NCBI GenBank assembly: GCA_030998015.1
Contig: JARWMV010000057.1
Location: forward strand, 1-64,000
DNA length: 64,000 nt
Source: Ceratorhiza oryzae-sativae
Lineage: Eukaryota > Basidiomycota > Agaricomycetes > Cantharellales > Ceratobasidiaceae
Direction: 5' to 3'
Part shown: piece after piece, positions 54,932 to 64,000 of the stretch
Layout of the letters: every line of letters starts with the position of its first letter
Position numbering within the stretch: the first letter of the stretch is position 1
The notes under the pieces: generated by a model
The model's database searches: none
Told to the model about the DNA's origin: nothing
The model's input: the letters and a program-made list of their open reading frames with translations, nothing else
Position numbers and translations under genes: made by a program

Positions 54932-57900
54932 ATGCCAGAGAGACGAGTCGAGTCCACTCGACGGCAAGTATATTCTCCCAAACGCATTTACTATATTATT
55001 TACATACCCCCAGAAGAACACCAGATCATAGTTGATAGGAATACGAAGTATCGGCGTCCCACGCCTTACGAATCTAGCACACGCGCATCGACTCCAGCTG
55101 GCTCGACGCGCACGCAGTCAGAGGCTGACGCCCGATCTGAGTCTGGCCACATTTCCGAGACTAGTTCAGTTCCCATCATTGCATGTTGGACTAAAACGAA
55201 ATTGAAACGTCAGGAGAATGATCCAGAATTGGAACTCGGTGAGTAACTCAGTTCATCGATCCTTCTCGAGCGATCTGTTTACTTATTCACATACAGCTCA
55301 GACAATTCGTTGAATCAGCACGTCCAAGTCCACCGCATACACAGGGTTTTCGGACCCAGTCATCGACTGGGACAGCAGGAAACCCCCTACTCGACACATA
55401 TGGACATGTCTTGCGTGCGTATCTAACTACTGAAACCGGGCTTTGGACTTACAAGGTCTCTCAGGTGCAAGAAAACGGTCACACGCGAGGTTGGTGCATC
55501 AGACACTACTGCATTCCTATCGCATAAGGAACGTTACTGCCGAAAACCGACTAAACAGGATACCGAGCTTGGTGACCATGGCTTCCGCGGTTCTGGCGAA
55601 AACATGACCGAAAGGGACGTGCGCGAGTTTTGTGCACTGTGGGTCGCTCGATGCTCGCGCCCCTTAAGCATTCTCAACGATCCGCATGTGAGTGTGCCAT
55701 CTATTCTATGTTCATAGACTTACTTCACTCAGTGCTAGCTTCATGATCTGCTGCATCCAACTGTGCGTCGACACAAGCCTCACCGAACCACGATCAGCGC
55801 CGACATCAAATTGATGTACAAGGCGATGCAAAACAAGATTAAGGGCGACTTGGCAGTAAGGCACATCATACTTAGTGCTGAAAATGCGCTTATGTCACAT
55901 CAGAGCATTCAAGGTACCATGCATCTCGCGCTTGATCTCTATTCTTCAGACAACGGATATGACTACCTGGGAATAGTCATATTCCATCAAGAGGTCGTCA
56001 CTGCAACTATGAAGATCAAGCGCTTTGTTTTGGAGTGCTTAAAGTCAGGTAGCTTACATTCCTACTGGATAAAATGTACTGACAATTGAAATAGCTTCAA
56101 TGGTGATGCACACACAGGCAACAATCTGGCCAAAAAGCTGCAGAAGGTGTTGATCAAGTTTGGCATCGAAAATTCAGTGAGTATATGCGACATGGAATCA
56201 ATGGATTTTTGACTCAGCCGGCAGTTCTGGGGCATGGTTGGGGATGCCGCCTCAAATCACGACACGATGCTTGATCGCCTGGCCAAGTACAAACTCGAGC
56301 GCCACAAGGGACGCAAGTCTCGCGTATATTGTTTGTGCCACGTGCTCAATCTTGGCGCTCAGGCAAGTACTCGGTTTGGTCCTCCCAGATGCATTCACTC
56401 AGCTATATACTAAGTACAGGAGGCGGCAAAGCCATTTCGCAAGGCAATAGTGTGTGACGACAGTGAACTTGAGGACGACAAGGATGAAATGGATGAGGAT
56501 GGGGAGGAAGATGGTGACACGTTGGTGAGTGTGCCTGGGGGTTTCCATCAATCAAACCTTGCTTACCCTGCATAACAAAACAAGGACTTGGAGGACTACG
56601 ACCAAGACAGCGAATCCTTGTCGTGGGCTCTCGACGGTGATGACAAAGACAATGACCTCGCAAGCGACATTGGGCGGGAGGTCGACGATTACAACATACC
56701 ACCAATTGTCCCAGGATCTGATGAGGAGCGCTTGGCCAAGCGCACTGGCCTCATTCTGAAGAAAGTACGTAGAATCTACGTGTAGTCGTGAAGCTTTATT
56801 TAACCTGGGAGTAACTCTATCAGCTTGGTTACTTTTCAAAGAAGATTCGATACTCCCCCTACGCTAAGAAAGCATTCCGTAAGGCTTGCCGCAAGCTAGG
56901 AATCAAGGGTACACACAACATTCGACGCGACATTCGAACACGCTGGAATTCAACAGGAAACATGACCCAGGATGGTGAACACACATTCCCAGCCATGTAA
57001 GTCAACAGTTATCGCTTTTATCCTGGCGCTCATGACTAAGTGTATCTCGCTTGCAGTCTTGAAGTTCAAACCAATCCTCAAGTAAACATCCCACGTGCCT
57101 ATCGCTTCGACAAAGACGATCTCGAGCACATCGAAAACTTGAACCGGCTCTTCAATGTGAGTATCATATGTATCCTATTTGTTGCGCTTTGCTCAGAGCG
57201 TTTGTAGGCTTTCCAGGTCGTTACCAATGTCATGTCGCGCGCCGAGGTTCCCATGCTTGCTGATGTTATCATCCATCTCGACTCCCTTGACTACATGTTC
57301 GGCCAAATGTGCGAAGATAACACACTCCCTCTCTATGCCCGGCACACTGCCAATCGCGCATGCAAGAAGCTCAATGAATATTACAGCAAGACTGATACTT
57401 CCGATGCGTACCGCTTCTCTATTCGTACGCATGAGCTACCGAGTCTTAATTGTATTGGCTAACCGTTGCCGTTCTACAGTCTGCCATCCTTCTATGCGCG
57501 CAAAATATCTGCGAATGTCCAATTGGCAGCCTGACTGGATCAAAGACGCTATTAACGCGCTCTTTAATGTGTATCGCGACTTCTACAAGCAGCGCGGGCA
57601 ACCTGCGAACTCGATCGTTTCCACTCCAGCTGTGTCTCAGTTTGGATATTCGGTAAGATTTAACCACTCTATTATATTTCATTTAGTTAACGTAAATGAT
57701 AGTCGTTTGCGTTGCATCTTTTTGGCCAAGAAGGCGGTCAAACGGCTTCTTGATGCCCTGTTCGTGAGTTTGTGAATGGTAAGTGACGTTGATCTTTAGT
57801 GCTCGCGCGATCTGACTGACAATCAACAGCGCCGATTGTGGCCCCTCTGCCAGATGCGAATGGGAACCTGATTCTTTGTAACCTGCTGGCATGGTGGCAT

Positions 57901-58228
57901 AGTCAACGCGTGGCTGGCAATGAATGGAGTGGATTTACTCAGCTCGCATTAGATGTGTTGAGCATGCCGGGTGAGTGGCCTCTAGGGGTGTTCACACAAT
58001 ACTGATGTTTGTTCAGCTACAAGTGTCGACGTTGAGCGCCTTTTTTCGTTCGTGGGTTCGACAGTAAGCAAACGTTGCCACCGCCTCAGCTCCTACACAA
58101 TCCAGGCCTCTGCTATGCTTGGTGCATATGACAAGGCTGGACTTGTACTGCCTGGTTGCCTTGTTACGCCAAAGATAATAAAGAACGGTGCTGGAAGGGC
58201 ACAGGCAAAGGCAGTTCCAGCTGCTTAA
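54932..58228 (+). CDS. hAT transposase, multi-exon
   Basis: Exons can be followed from a Ser/Thr-rich N terminus (to about 55240) through a zinc-finger-like segment (HIWTC, then CKKTVTREVGASDTTAFL), a DNA-binding or helical region (TISADIKLMYKAMQNKIKGD), and the RNase-H-like core with the Asp motif MVGDAASNHDTM (about 56233). An acidic insertion (56.46-56.74 kb) follows, then the RW motif IRTRWNST (about 56935) and the C-terminal hAT dimerisation domain ATSVDVERLFSFVGS...CHRLSSYTIQASA (58015-58115). About ten introns of 45-70 nt are visible. The stop is at 58226-58228; the start and first exons are uncertain. It may also mobilise the shorter element at 44774. Confidence 0.82.
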
Positions 58229-59430
58229 TGTTGTCTTCTACCTCCCCGAACATTTTGCTATTTTCTATACAAACCTCACGACTAGTCTGCTTGTCTACGA
58301 TTTAAAATATATTGCCGTTGATCTACAATCCCACAATAAACATCCCGCTTTCCCTGAGTGGTGTGTTGTGTGTAATACGGTCATGTGATCAAGTCCGTCC
58401 TATCAGAAACCACCACGGTCGGGTGATGGCGAACTCCAATATCTACACACCATTCTTGGTTCAAACTGGTACATATCCTACACTTGAGTGACATTACTCT
58501 GGCTCATTATTAGTGGTGGGCCTATGGCTTTTGCTTAAAAACCTGCTTGAACTCTGCCATGCAGCCTCATCCATGCCACCACAGTTCCAAGTTCATGGTG
58601 CCTGACTTGCGCAGTTCTCCCACACTTGTCACAGCAAGCCAGGATTGTGCAAAGAGATTCACTATATGAGTAAAGCTAAGTTGTATACAGGAACAAACAT
58701 GAGGAATGGAGGGTCGCAATTATTCAACATACGGAATCTTGGGAGAGAAGGGTACATTATTCGGGAACCGCTCTCAATTGCGGAACACAGCTTGCATTAT
58801 GGCGGGTGCATTAGCGGATGTCGCGTCGCCAGAGTCACAAATGTCTGTTCGGTCTTGGGTAAGTCACATTTTCACAATCGTAAATTATCATCTTACTCAT
58901 CTCAACTCTCTTGTCCAGCTCTGCCCCCTTGAGTCCCTCCGCACCGTCTGCACAACCCTTTTGGCCCCGGCATCCCGGAATGCTGCCAAGACACTGGTGC
59001 GCTCGCCGAGCGCTGTCAGCCGTTTGCGTTCGTTAGGCTGAGTACCTGACTCAGCTACTGTTATTCCTGGGCGGCTTGTCAGGTGAGTACAACAAAAGTG
59101 TATGTCTCAAACTGTACCTGATACAACGCGAGGGACAGTTTTGTTATGTTACGTGGTTCTTTGTTGCCCGCGTATGTGCCATTCTCATACTACTATTTTC
59201 ATTGTATCGGGTGTGTGTTTGGTATCCTTCGTGTATTGTTTATAACAGTTATACACGCTTGTTTGTTTGGTTTTTGAGTTCATGTGATACGAATCAATTT
59301 ATCGTCAATTTTCTAAACGTTGTTATACTTGATTAGAGCTCAGCGTATGCATGACACTAAGGATTTGTCATGTTGAACTGCGGGGAAGTGCAGTATCATT
59401 AGCTAGGTTTGCTGATCACAAACAGGAATG
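58229..59430. other. hAT 3' internal region, no gene supported
   Basis: A 111-codon frame (58706-59041) and others show no domain. Confidence 0.35.
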
Positions 59431-59669
59431 ACAGAACTGTCGGAACACCTTGGATGCCAGAACGCCAGAATGCCAGAATGCATGCCGGAATGTCGGAACG
59501 CCGGAATGCCGGAATGCCAGAAGCAGGAATCAGACGGTTTCAGAGACGGAGTCCAACAGGTTTTGTTGATTCCTGCTCCGTTTCTGGCTCCGGCATCACC
59601 GGAAATAGCCGGAAATGGGCTGGAATATCCGGCCAATTCTGGCAGCTGGAGTCTGGCACGACATCTCTA
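59431..59669. repeat. right subterminal palindromic repeat region of the hAT element
   Basis: Runs of CCAGAACGCCAGAATGCC and GCCGGAATGCCGGAATGCC, then CGGAAATAGCCGGAAATGG, up to the terminal repeat at 59669. Confidence 0.7.
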
Positions 59670-59712
59670 GCTCCGCTCCCTTGATCTGGTCCATTTTGAA
59701 GTCCAGGTCTCC

Positions 59713-60228
59713 TCAGTGGGGTGGAAGTTCTCGGAAACCTTCTTCCCCAAACAGGTCTTCAAAATCCCTAAATTCTTCTGGGATTTGTAGGCTTTCACTT
59801 GCTGCCCTTGCCTTGATTTTGTCTGGGTATGAGATGGTAAGGTCTTTCCAATCTATGATAGGTTCTGCTTCCTCAAGCCATTCTTTCCCTAGGACTATGT
59901 CTGTGTCACCTAGGGTCATCACATAAAGGGAGCATTTCAGTGTCTTCCCTTCCACTTCAATATTTAGTTCTGCCCTTTCTTCTATGGCATCCTTGATTTC
60001 ATTTCCATCAATGGCCACAATTGATTTCTTGTGTTTGAGGGGAGTGGTCTGGATCCCTTTTTCCCTTGAATAGGCCTTATCGATGAAGTTGGTTGAAGAT
60101 CCTGAGTCAATCAGTGTCTTTGCTGGTTCCATGATTCCCTCTACCATAGTGTATATTATTGATTGATTACTAGATTTCTTGAGGTAACATACATCTGTGG
60201 TAGGGGTTATATCATGGTCCTCCAACAT
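59713..60228 (-). pseudogene. pol: element E pol, protease part
   Basis: The frame has TLIDSGSSTNFIDKAYS (aspartic protease), DIVLGKEWLEEAEPIIDW, and IPEEFRDFEDLFGEEGF leading to ELPPH and a stop, beyond which similarity to the RT N terminus continues for about 15 codons (GDLDFKMDQIKGAE) until the hAT junction. Confidence 0.8.
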
Positions 60229-60332
60229 GGAAGTGGTAGGACCAATTAGTTTTCTGACTTGGAGCTGCTTTCTTCTTCAACTTGTCTGCTGGCCTTCCCT
60301 TGTATCTTAGCTTTGTCATAGGTCCACTGGCC

Positions 60333-62045
60333 TCAGCAGTCCTTCAGGACATGCCCTGATTTACTGCATTTGATACAGAGTCCTTCTTTCCTTTGCTTGT
60401 CTTTTTCACTGTTTGGTATTCTTACCATGTTGTTAGTTTGGGTATTCCCTGGTTTGCTGCTGGTCCCTGAAGGCTTGTTCCCCCCTTGTTTGTATTTTGC
60501 TGGTGCCCAAGTTGAATTTGATGAGTTGCTGGTCCTTGCATTCATTTTCTGGTTTGCAAACTGCATGTCATCCATTTTGCAGGCAAAGTCAATTGGTTGA
60601 TCTAGGGCAGATGATGGTCCTTTGGCCTCATTTGCCAGCACTTCAATCCTTAAGATCTCTTGTTGTACTTCAGGTTTTAACCCTTCCCTGAATTGGTCCT
60701 TGAGGGCTTCCTGGTTCCAGTCTACCTCTTGGATCAGGATCTGGAATTGGGTAGCATAATCCAATGCACTCTTGGTTTGTGTTAATTTCCTTAGCTTCCA
60801 GATGGTCTTTTCCTTTATGACTGGGTTGTTAAAGGCATCCAGGAATCCCTTCCTGAAATCCTTCCAGGATGCAAGGATCCCTGTGCATTCACCTGCTAGT
60901 AGTTTCCAGCAGTAAGGTTGTGCCCAGTTTGCTGCTTCCCCATCCTCCATGTTCATTAACACAGTAGATATCTTTTTTCAGTCATCAAAGGCTGATTTGT
61001 CATAGTCAGCAAAGAAAAGTTCCATGCCAATTATGAAGTTCTCTGCTTCCTTCCCCTTTTTCCTGTTAAATTTGCTGGGTCTCCCTAGTTGCACCTCCTT
61101 AGGAGTGTGGTTTGCAGCAAGGGTAGGTTGGTTTGCTTGGGATGGAGGTTCTGTTCAGGGTCTCATTGTGGACTTGGCCTGGAAGGTTCTTCCCAGAAAG
61201 GGTGTTTGTACTGGGGAGGCTGAGGGGGATTGTGAGGGGCTTCCTATGACCACCCTAGTTCTTCCCCTGTTCTCTTCTGTCCTTTCCCTCAGCCTTCCTG
61301 CTTCAGTTGTTTTCTGGAGCTCATTTCCTAGATCAGTTACCTGTTGTTCTAGTACAGTCAGGATCTCCCCTGTGTTTTCAGTTTTCTTCTCTAAGCTTTC
61401 AAGCTTTTGCTCTTGCATTCCCAATACCTGGTTTATTTCCAAGGAGATGTCCTTTTATTCTTTTATCAGGTTCCCCATTTCTGCTTTCAGGTTGTCCTGG
61501 TTCTTTGCCACATAGAGGACATTTCTGTTGGATGTTTCCATTGATCTTACCATCCAGTCCACGTTTCCTTCTTGTTGTGTTAGTGATATTTGACACTGGT
61601 TTATACTTGTGATTGCCTTTTCTAGTTCCCTATGGTTATTGTCTCTAAGTTCCTTGAGCCCTGCCCTGATGGCAGTGGCAATGGTGTGAATAGGGTTGGC
61701 AGTGGTTATGGCTCTGGAACCTGGCTGGGGTTGTGTCCTTGCATCTTCTGCCAAGGCTGTGCCTTGTTTGTATATGGTTCAGGTCATATCTTCTACCTCA
61801 TCCCTCTCTGGATTTGAGATATCTTCTGGGTCTGGATTTATCATGAGAATTGGCAGTTGAGGGCTGCGGAGTGGTATTCCCCTTATTTGCCCTCCCAGGA
61901 TGGGGGCCTGAGTGGGGTTAGGTTGAGCCACTGGTTGTGGATTTTGTGGCAACCCCCCTGGCATTCCTTGGAGGGTTTCATCTGCATTACCTTTGGCCTC
62001 TGGGGGAGTAACAGGTTTGGGTGATTGTGGTCTACTATTTGCCAC
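60333..62045 (-). pseudogene. gag: element E gag, several stops
   Basis: Four open pieces in order: a Pro-rich N terminus (62045-61779), a helical part (61754-61455), a Gln/Glu-rich coiled coil (61442-61155) and a capsid-like part with WKDFRKGFLDAFNNPVIKEK, ending in a CX2CX4HX4C knuckle CIKCSKSGHVLKDC (60962-60333). Stops separate the pieces. It differs clearly from gag of elements 1 and 2. Confidence 0.78.
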
Positions 62046-62187
62046 TCTGCTTTGAGATCAAGTTTGTGGTCTCTGTGACATAGTTTCTTTATGTTCTCTT
62101 ATGTATCACAGGAGTTAGCTGGTTTCTCATGTACTCAGCCCTTAGTATCTGTGTAGTATACTTATGTTTGCCACTAGTTAAGTTAAG

Positions 62188-62199
62188 AGCTTGCTTTAT
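62188..62199 (-). other. self-priming primer binding site of element E
   Basis: The sense strand reads ATAAAGCAAGCT two bases after the LTR. It is exactly complementary to AGCTTGCTTTAT of the LTR (62330-62341 as its plus-strand complement), which lies about 34 bp after the LTR TATA box. Offset and layout are the same as in elements 1 and 2, with an unrelated sequence. Confidence 0.75.
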
Positions 62200-62201
62200 A
62201 A

Positions 62202-62855
62202 TGTTGTGACCCTCTGGATGCTTCCTTGTGAAGCACTTAAGTAGTGGCTGCATTGATGGTTTGATGTTATGTGGTATGTATTGAGTGTTCTAGTTACAGT
62301 GTTTGCTATGGTCTATGGTGGTTGACAAGATAAAGCAAGCTGAGGCATCCAGTCTTGCTTTATCCTTCTTATATACATCTGTGGCTGTGGTGGCTGCAGA
62401 TGTATTATTTAAGCACAATCTGCAGTAAGTACAAGTTATATACAGTACTATGGGTTAGGCAATTGTTTATCTTAAGTTTGTGCAGCTCTGAATCTTATAG
62501 AGCTGCACAAGGTCTGAGGGGTAAGTGCTGAGGTCACGTGATCCTGCCATAAGTGCCAAGATCACATGACAACTTGCTCCTCACTCCAAGTAACAAGGGA
62601 GAGAAATGCTGGAGCAAGTTCAGGGTAACCACTGTAAGTGCTGGTTAAGCACTGAGATCACATGACAACTCACTCCTTGCTCCAAGTAACAATGGAGAGA
62701 AATGCTGGAGCAAGTTCAGGGTAACCACTGTAAGTGCCAGTTAAGCACCTGAGGTCATGTGACCTTGTTTATGGCTTGTTCCACTTAGGAAAAAAATGCC
62801 ATAAATCTGTAAAATATTTGGTTACTCTGTTATGTCCATTTGACAGGTCATAACA
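62202..62855 (-). repeat. 5' LTR of element E, family B, uninterrupted
   Basis: 654 bp; the plus strand begins TGTTGTGACCCTCTGG and ends GGTCATAACA. The TATA box is at about 62369-62375. It shows the uninterrupted form of the site into which element 2 inserted (TTCCTTGTGAAGCAC). Tandem units with TCACGTGA/TCACATGA lie at 62.52-62.76 kb, with most CpG converted. Confidence 0.9.
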
Positions 62856-63640
62856 TAGGACCAATGGAAACCTGGTAGATGCAATAATGTGTAGAGGGGT
62901 ATGCATTGCTTCAGTTGAAGTACTACATGGGCACACCATGCAGACAGCAACCAGACCAGACAAGACTTACCTCCTGTGAAGCAATATAAAATATTGCTAC
63001 TACTCTGGAATATCTTGCCATTTAGGTAGCTCAGCTCAAGTTCAGTTATACACACACAAAACCAACTGATCCACCTATGGGATATTTTATTGTTTAATCT
63101 CAGATACTGATGAATCATGAGCCCAATCAGTGCCATGTCTACATTGTGGTCCAAGAGGGTTACACTTCCAACTGCATGCAATTCTAAGGCCAAATGAGAG
63201 GGGTGAGAGGGGGCTTAGTTAAGGCTACATTCCCAGCCAAAAGCAAATTTGCTAGTTAGGGCTAGTTAGAGTCCTGGTTCTACATAAGCAGAATTGACAC
63301 CCAGGTAGCTTGGATTAGCATGCATTACTGGCATCTGTTCTGCTTAGGTAGAACTGGTGCTCTGACTAGCCCTCAGTAGCAAATTGGATTTTGCCCAAGT
63401 TAAGATGTGGATCCCCAGCACATATGCTGGCATTCAGATAAATCAGGAAATGTTTTCAGACAAATGAACCTGAGGGACAAGATAATTGGGCACACTAAAC
63501 CACACAAACCAAAGAACAGGGTGGTATCACCTATGTATATGCTGTCCCAAAACTGGCTCTCTCAACCCTCAAGAAGTCTTGTCTGCTTCATGCAGGTCAG
63601 ATAACTTGTTGTCCTCACAGCACGGCCAGCAAGATGCAGC
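62856..63640. repeat. dispersed repeat F, copy 2 (CpG-depleted), with a foldback insertion
   Basis: Aligns with 29890-30530 in the same orientation. It is interrupted by element E on its left and by a MITE-like element at 63228-63400. Confidence 0.85.
63228..63400. mobile_element. MITE-like foldback element, 173 bp, probable TA target
   Basis: Arms of about 60 bp are inverted copies (AATTTGCTA, GGGCTAGT and GTTCTAC.TAAGCAGAA shared at both ends). It is flanked by TA on both sides. Repeat F copy 1 lacks it near 30275-30290. Confidence 0.75.
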
Positions 63641-63644
63641 CATT

Positions 63645-64000
63645 GTGTTGAACTGACCCATATATTGTTTGATGTTATATTGATGTTGTTCCTTACTCTC
63701 CGCATGTACCCCAAGTTTTGTATGTTAACTCCATTCATAGATACATTAGATAGATACACCTGTTATTCACGCATTGTATTCTCCAATTCTTACTATATAA
63801 CTGAATGTATGCGTCACCTCTCTACTCAGCAACTTTCACCTCTCACTTGTGTATTATACATTTCGTTGAGCTCTTCCACTTCGCATACACTACGCTGAGT
63901 TACTGAAGTGTACTATACATACACTAGATGTTTCAATAGGTTATGAGCCCTGAGCTTTGTTGAGCTCACCGTTGCTGCCAAACTGTTGAATCCCCAGCTA
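63645..64000. other. no gene seen at the right edge
   Basis: AT-rich sequence with short frames only. Confidence 0.35.

Larger units (their letters stand above)
52794..59669 (+). mobile_element. hAT element with inverted ends and transposase gene
   Basis: The left end TAGAGATGTCATGCCAGA and the right end (as read inwards) TAGAGATGTCGTGCCAGA differ at one base. Subterminal regions (52800-53000 and 59440-59665) are packed with CCGGAATGCC and GCCAGAATGCC repeats. A multi-exon hAT transposase gene lies between. The 8-bp flanks (ACCCATGG and GCTCCGCT) do not match, and the two sides belong to different retroelements, so a rearrangement has occurred since insertion. Confidence 0.75.
59670..62855 (-). 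mobile_element. truncated Ty3/Gypsy element E with family B 5' LTR
   Basis: Reading leftwards: LTR (62855-62202), self-priming site, gag in several pieces, zinc knuckle, protease, and the start of RT, cut at 59669/59670 by the hAT terminus. CpG-poor. The 3' half and 3' LTR are missing. Confidence 0.85.

Noticed and set aside
54588..55031. 147-codon open frame as an N-terminal exon of the hAT transposase
   Set aside because: The only GT-AG pair I could find (54968/55013) puts the next exon out of frame, and no domain is visible.
58706..59041. 111-codon frame downstream of the hAT transposase as an accessory gene
   Set aside because: No domain or splice support; probably chance.

Overview
The window reads as filamentous-fungal nuclear DNA, most likely from an agaricomycete basidiomycete. 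Genes carry many short GT-AG introns of about 45-60 nt, there is a DUF6533-like membrane protein and a basidiomycete-style sla2/splicing-factor gene set, and the mobile elements are chromodomain Ty3/Gypsy, hAT and Tc1/mariner. A Rhizoctonia/Ceratobasidium relative would fit, but that is inference.

Layout. (1) 1-12.3 kb is a nested repeat block: a Tc1/mariner remnant, several solo LTRs, and an almost complete Ty3/Gypsy element (element 1, 3819-10418, target-site duplication CTTGG). (2) About 12.3-34.3 kb is a gene island with ordinary CpG content: a PAP2-type dolichyl-diphosphatase-like gene, the endocytic adaptor sla2, a large secreted six-hairpin-like protein, a decayed prefoldin-6-like gene, a phosphoglycerate-mutase-family gene, the spliceosomal gene SF3A2/Prp11 and a DUF6533-like membrane protein. 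(3) 34.3-43.7 kb is a disrupted host gene containing a solo LTR of family B (TSD AGATA), which in turn contains a second copy of the same Gypsy family on the minus strand (element 2, 35739-42677, TSD CTTGT). (4) 44.3-52.8 kb is a graveyard: a CpG-poor dead Gypsy element (D) interrupted by five solo LTRs of two families, three inserted directly and one inside another, plus a solo LTR carrying a non-autonomous hAT element with an intact 8-bp TSD. (5) 52.8-59.7 kb is a hAT element with terminal inverted repeats and a multi-exon transposase. (6) 59.7-62.9 kb is a truncated minus-strand Gypsy element (E) whose LTR (family B) is the uninterrupted counterpart of the LTR hit by element 2. (7) 62.9-63.6 kb is a diverged duplicate of 29.9-30.5 kb, carrying a small foldback element.

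The most interesting biology is in the Gypsy family shared by elements 1 and 2. Its RNA appears to be self-primed in Tf1 style: a 15-nt site two bases after the 5' LTR is perfectly complementary to the predicted 5' end of the transcript. Element 1 differs from element 2 by exact removal of a 347-nt GT-AG intron that starts just after this primer site; both leaders are then exactly 940 nt. From the predicted transcription start to the gag ATG the ancestral sequence contains no ATG, yet it holds three long overlapping open frames, one with a CCHC zinc knuckle. Pol follows gag through an ATGA stop-start overlap. Family B/element E shows an independent 12-nt self-priming match at the same 2-nt offset. 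Nearly all differences between LTR pairs, and the single nonsense mutation in each gag gene, are C-to-T or G-to-A changes at CpG, pointing to CpG-directed silencing or decay.

Both long conserved host genes (sla2 and the secreted protein) contain apparent single-base losses inside homopolymer runs, which look more like consensus sequencing errors than pseudogenes. Gene models here should be read with that in mind.
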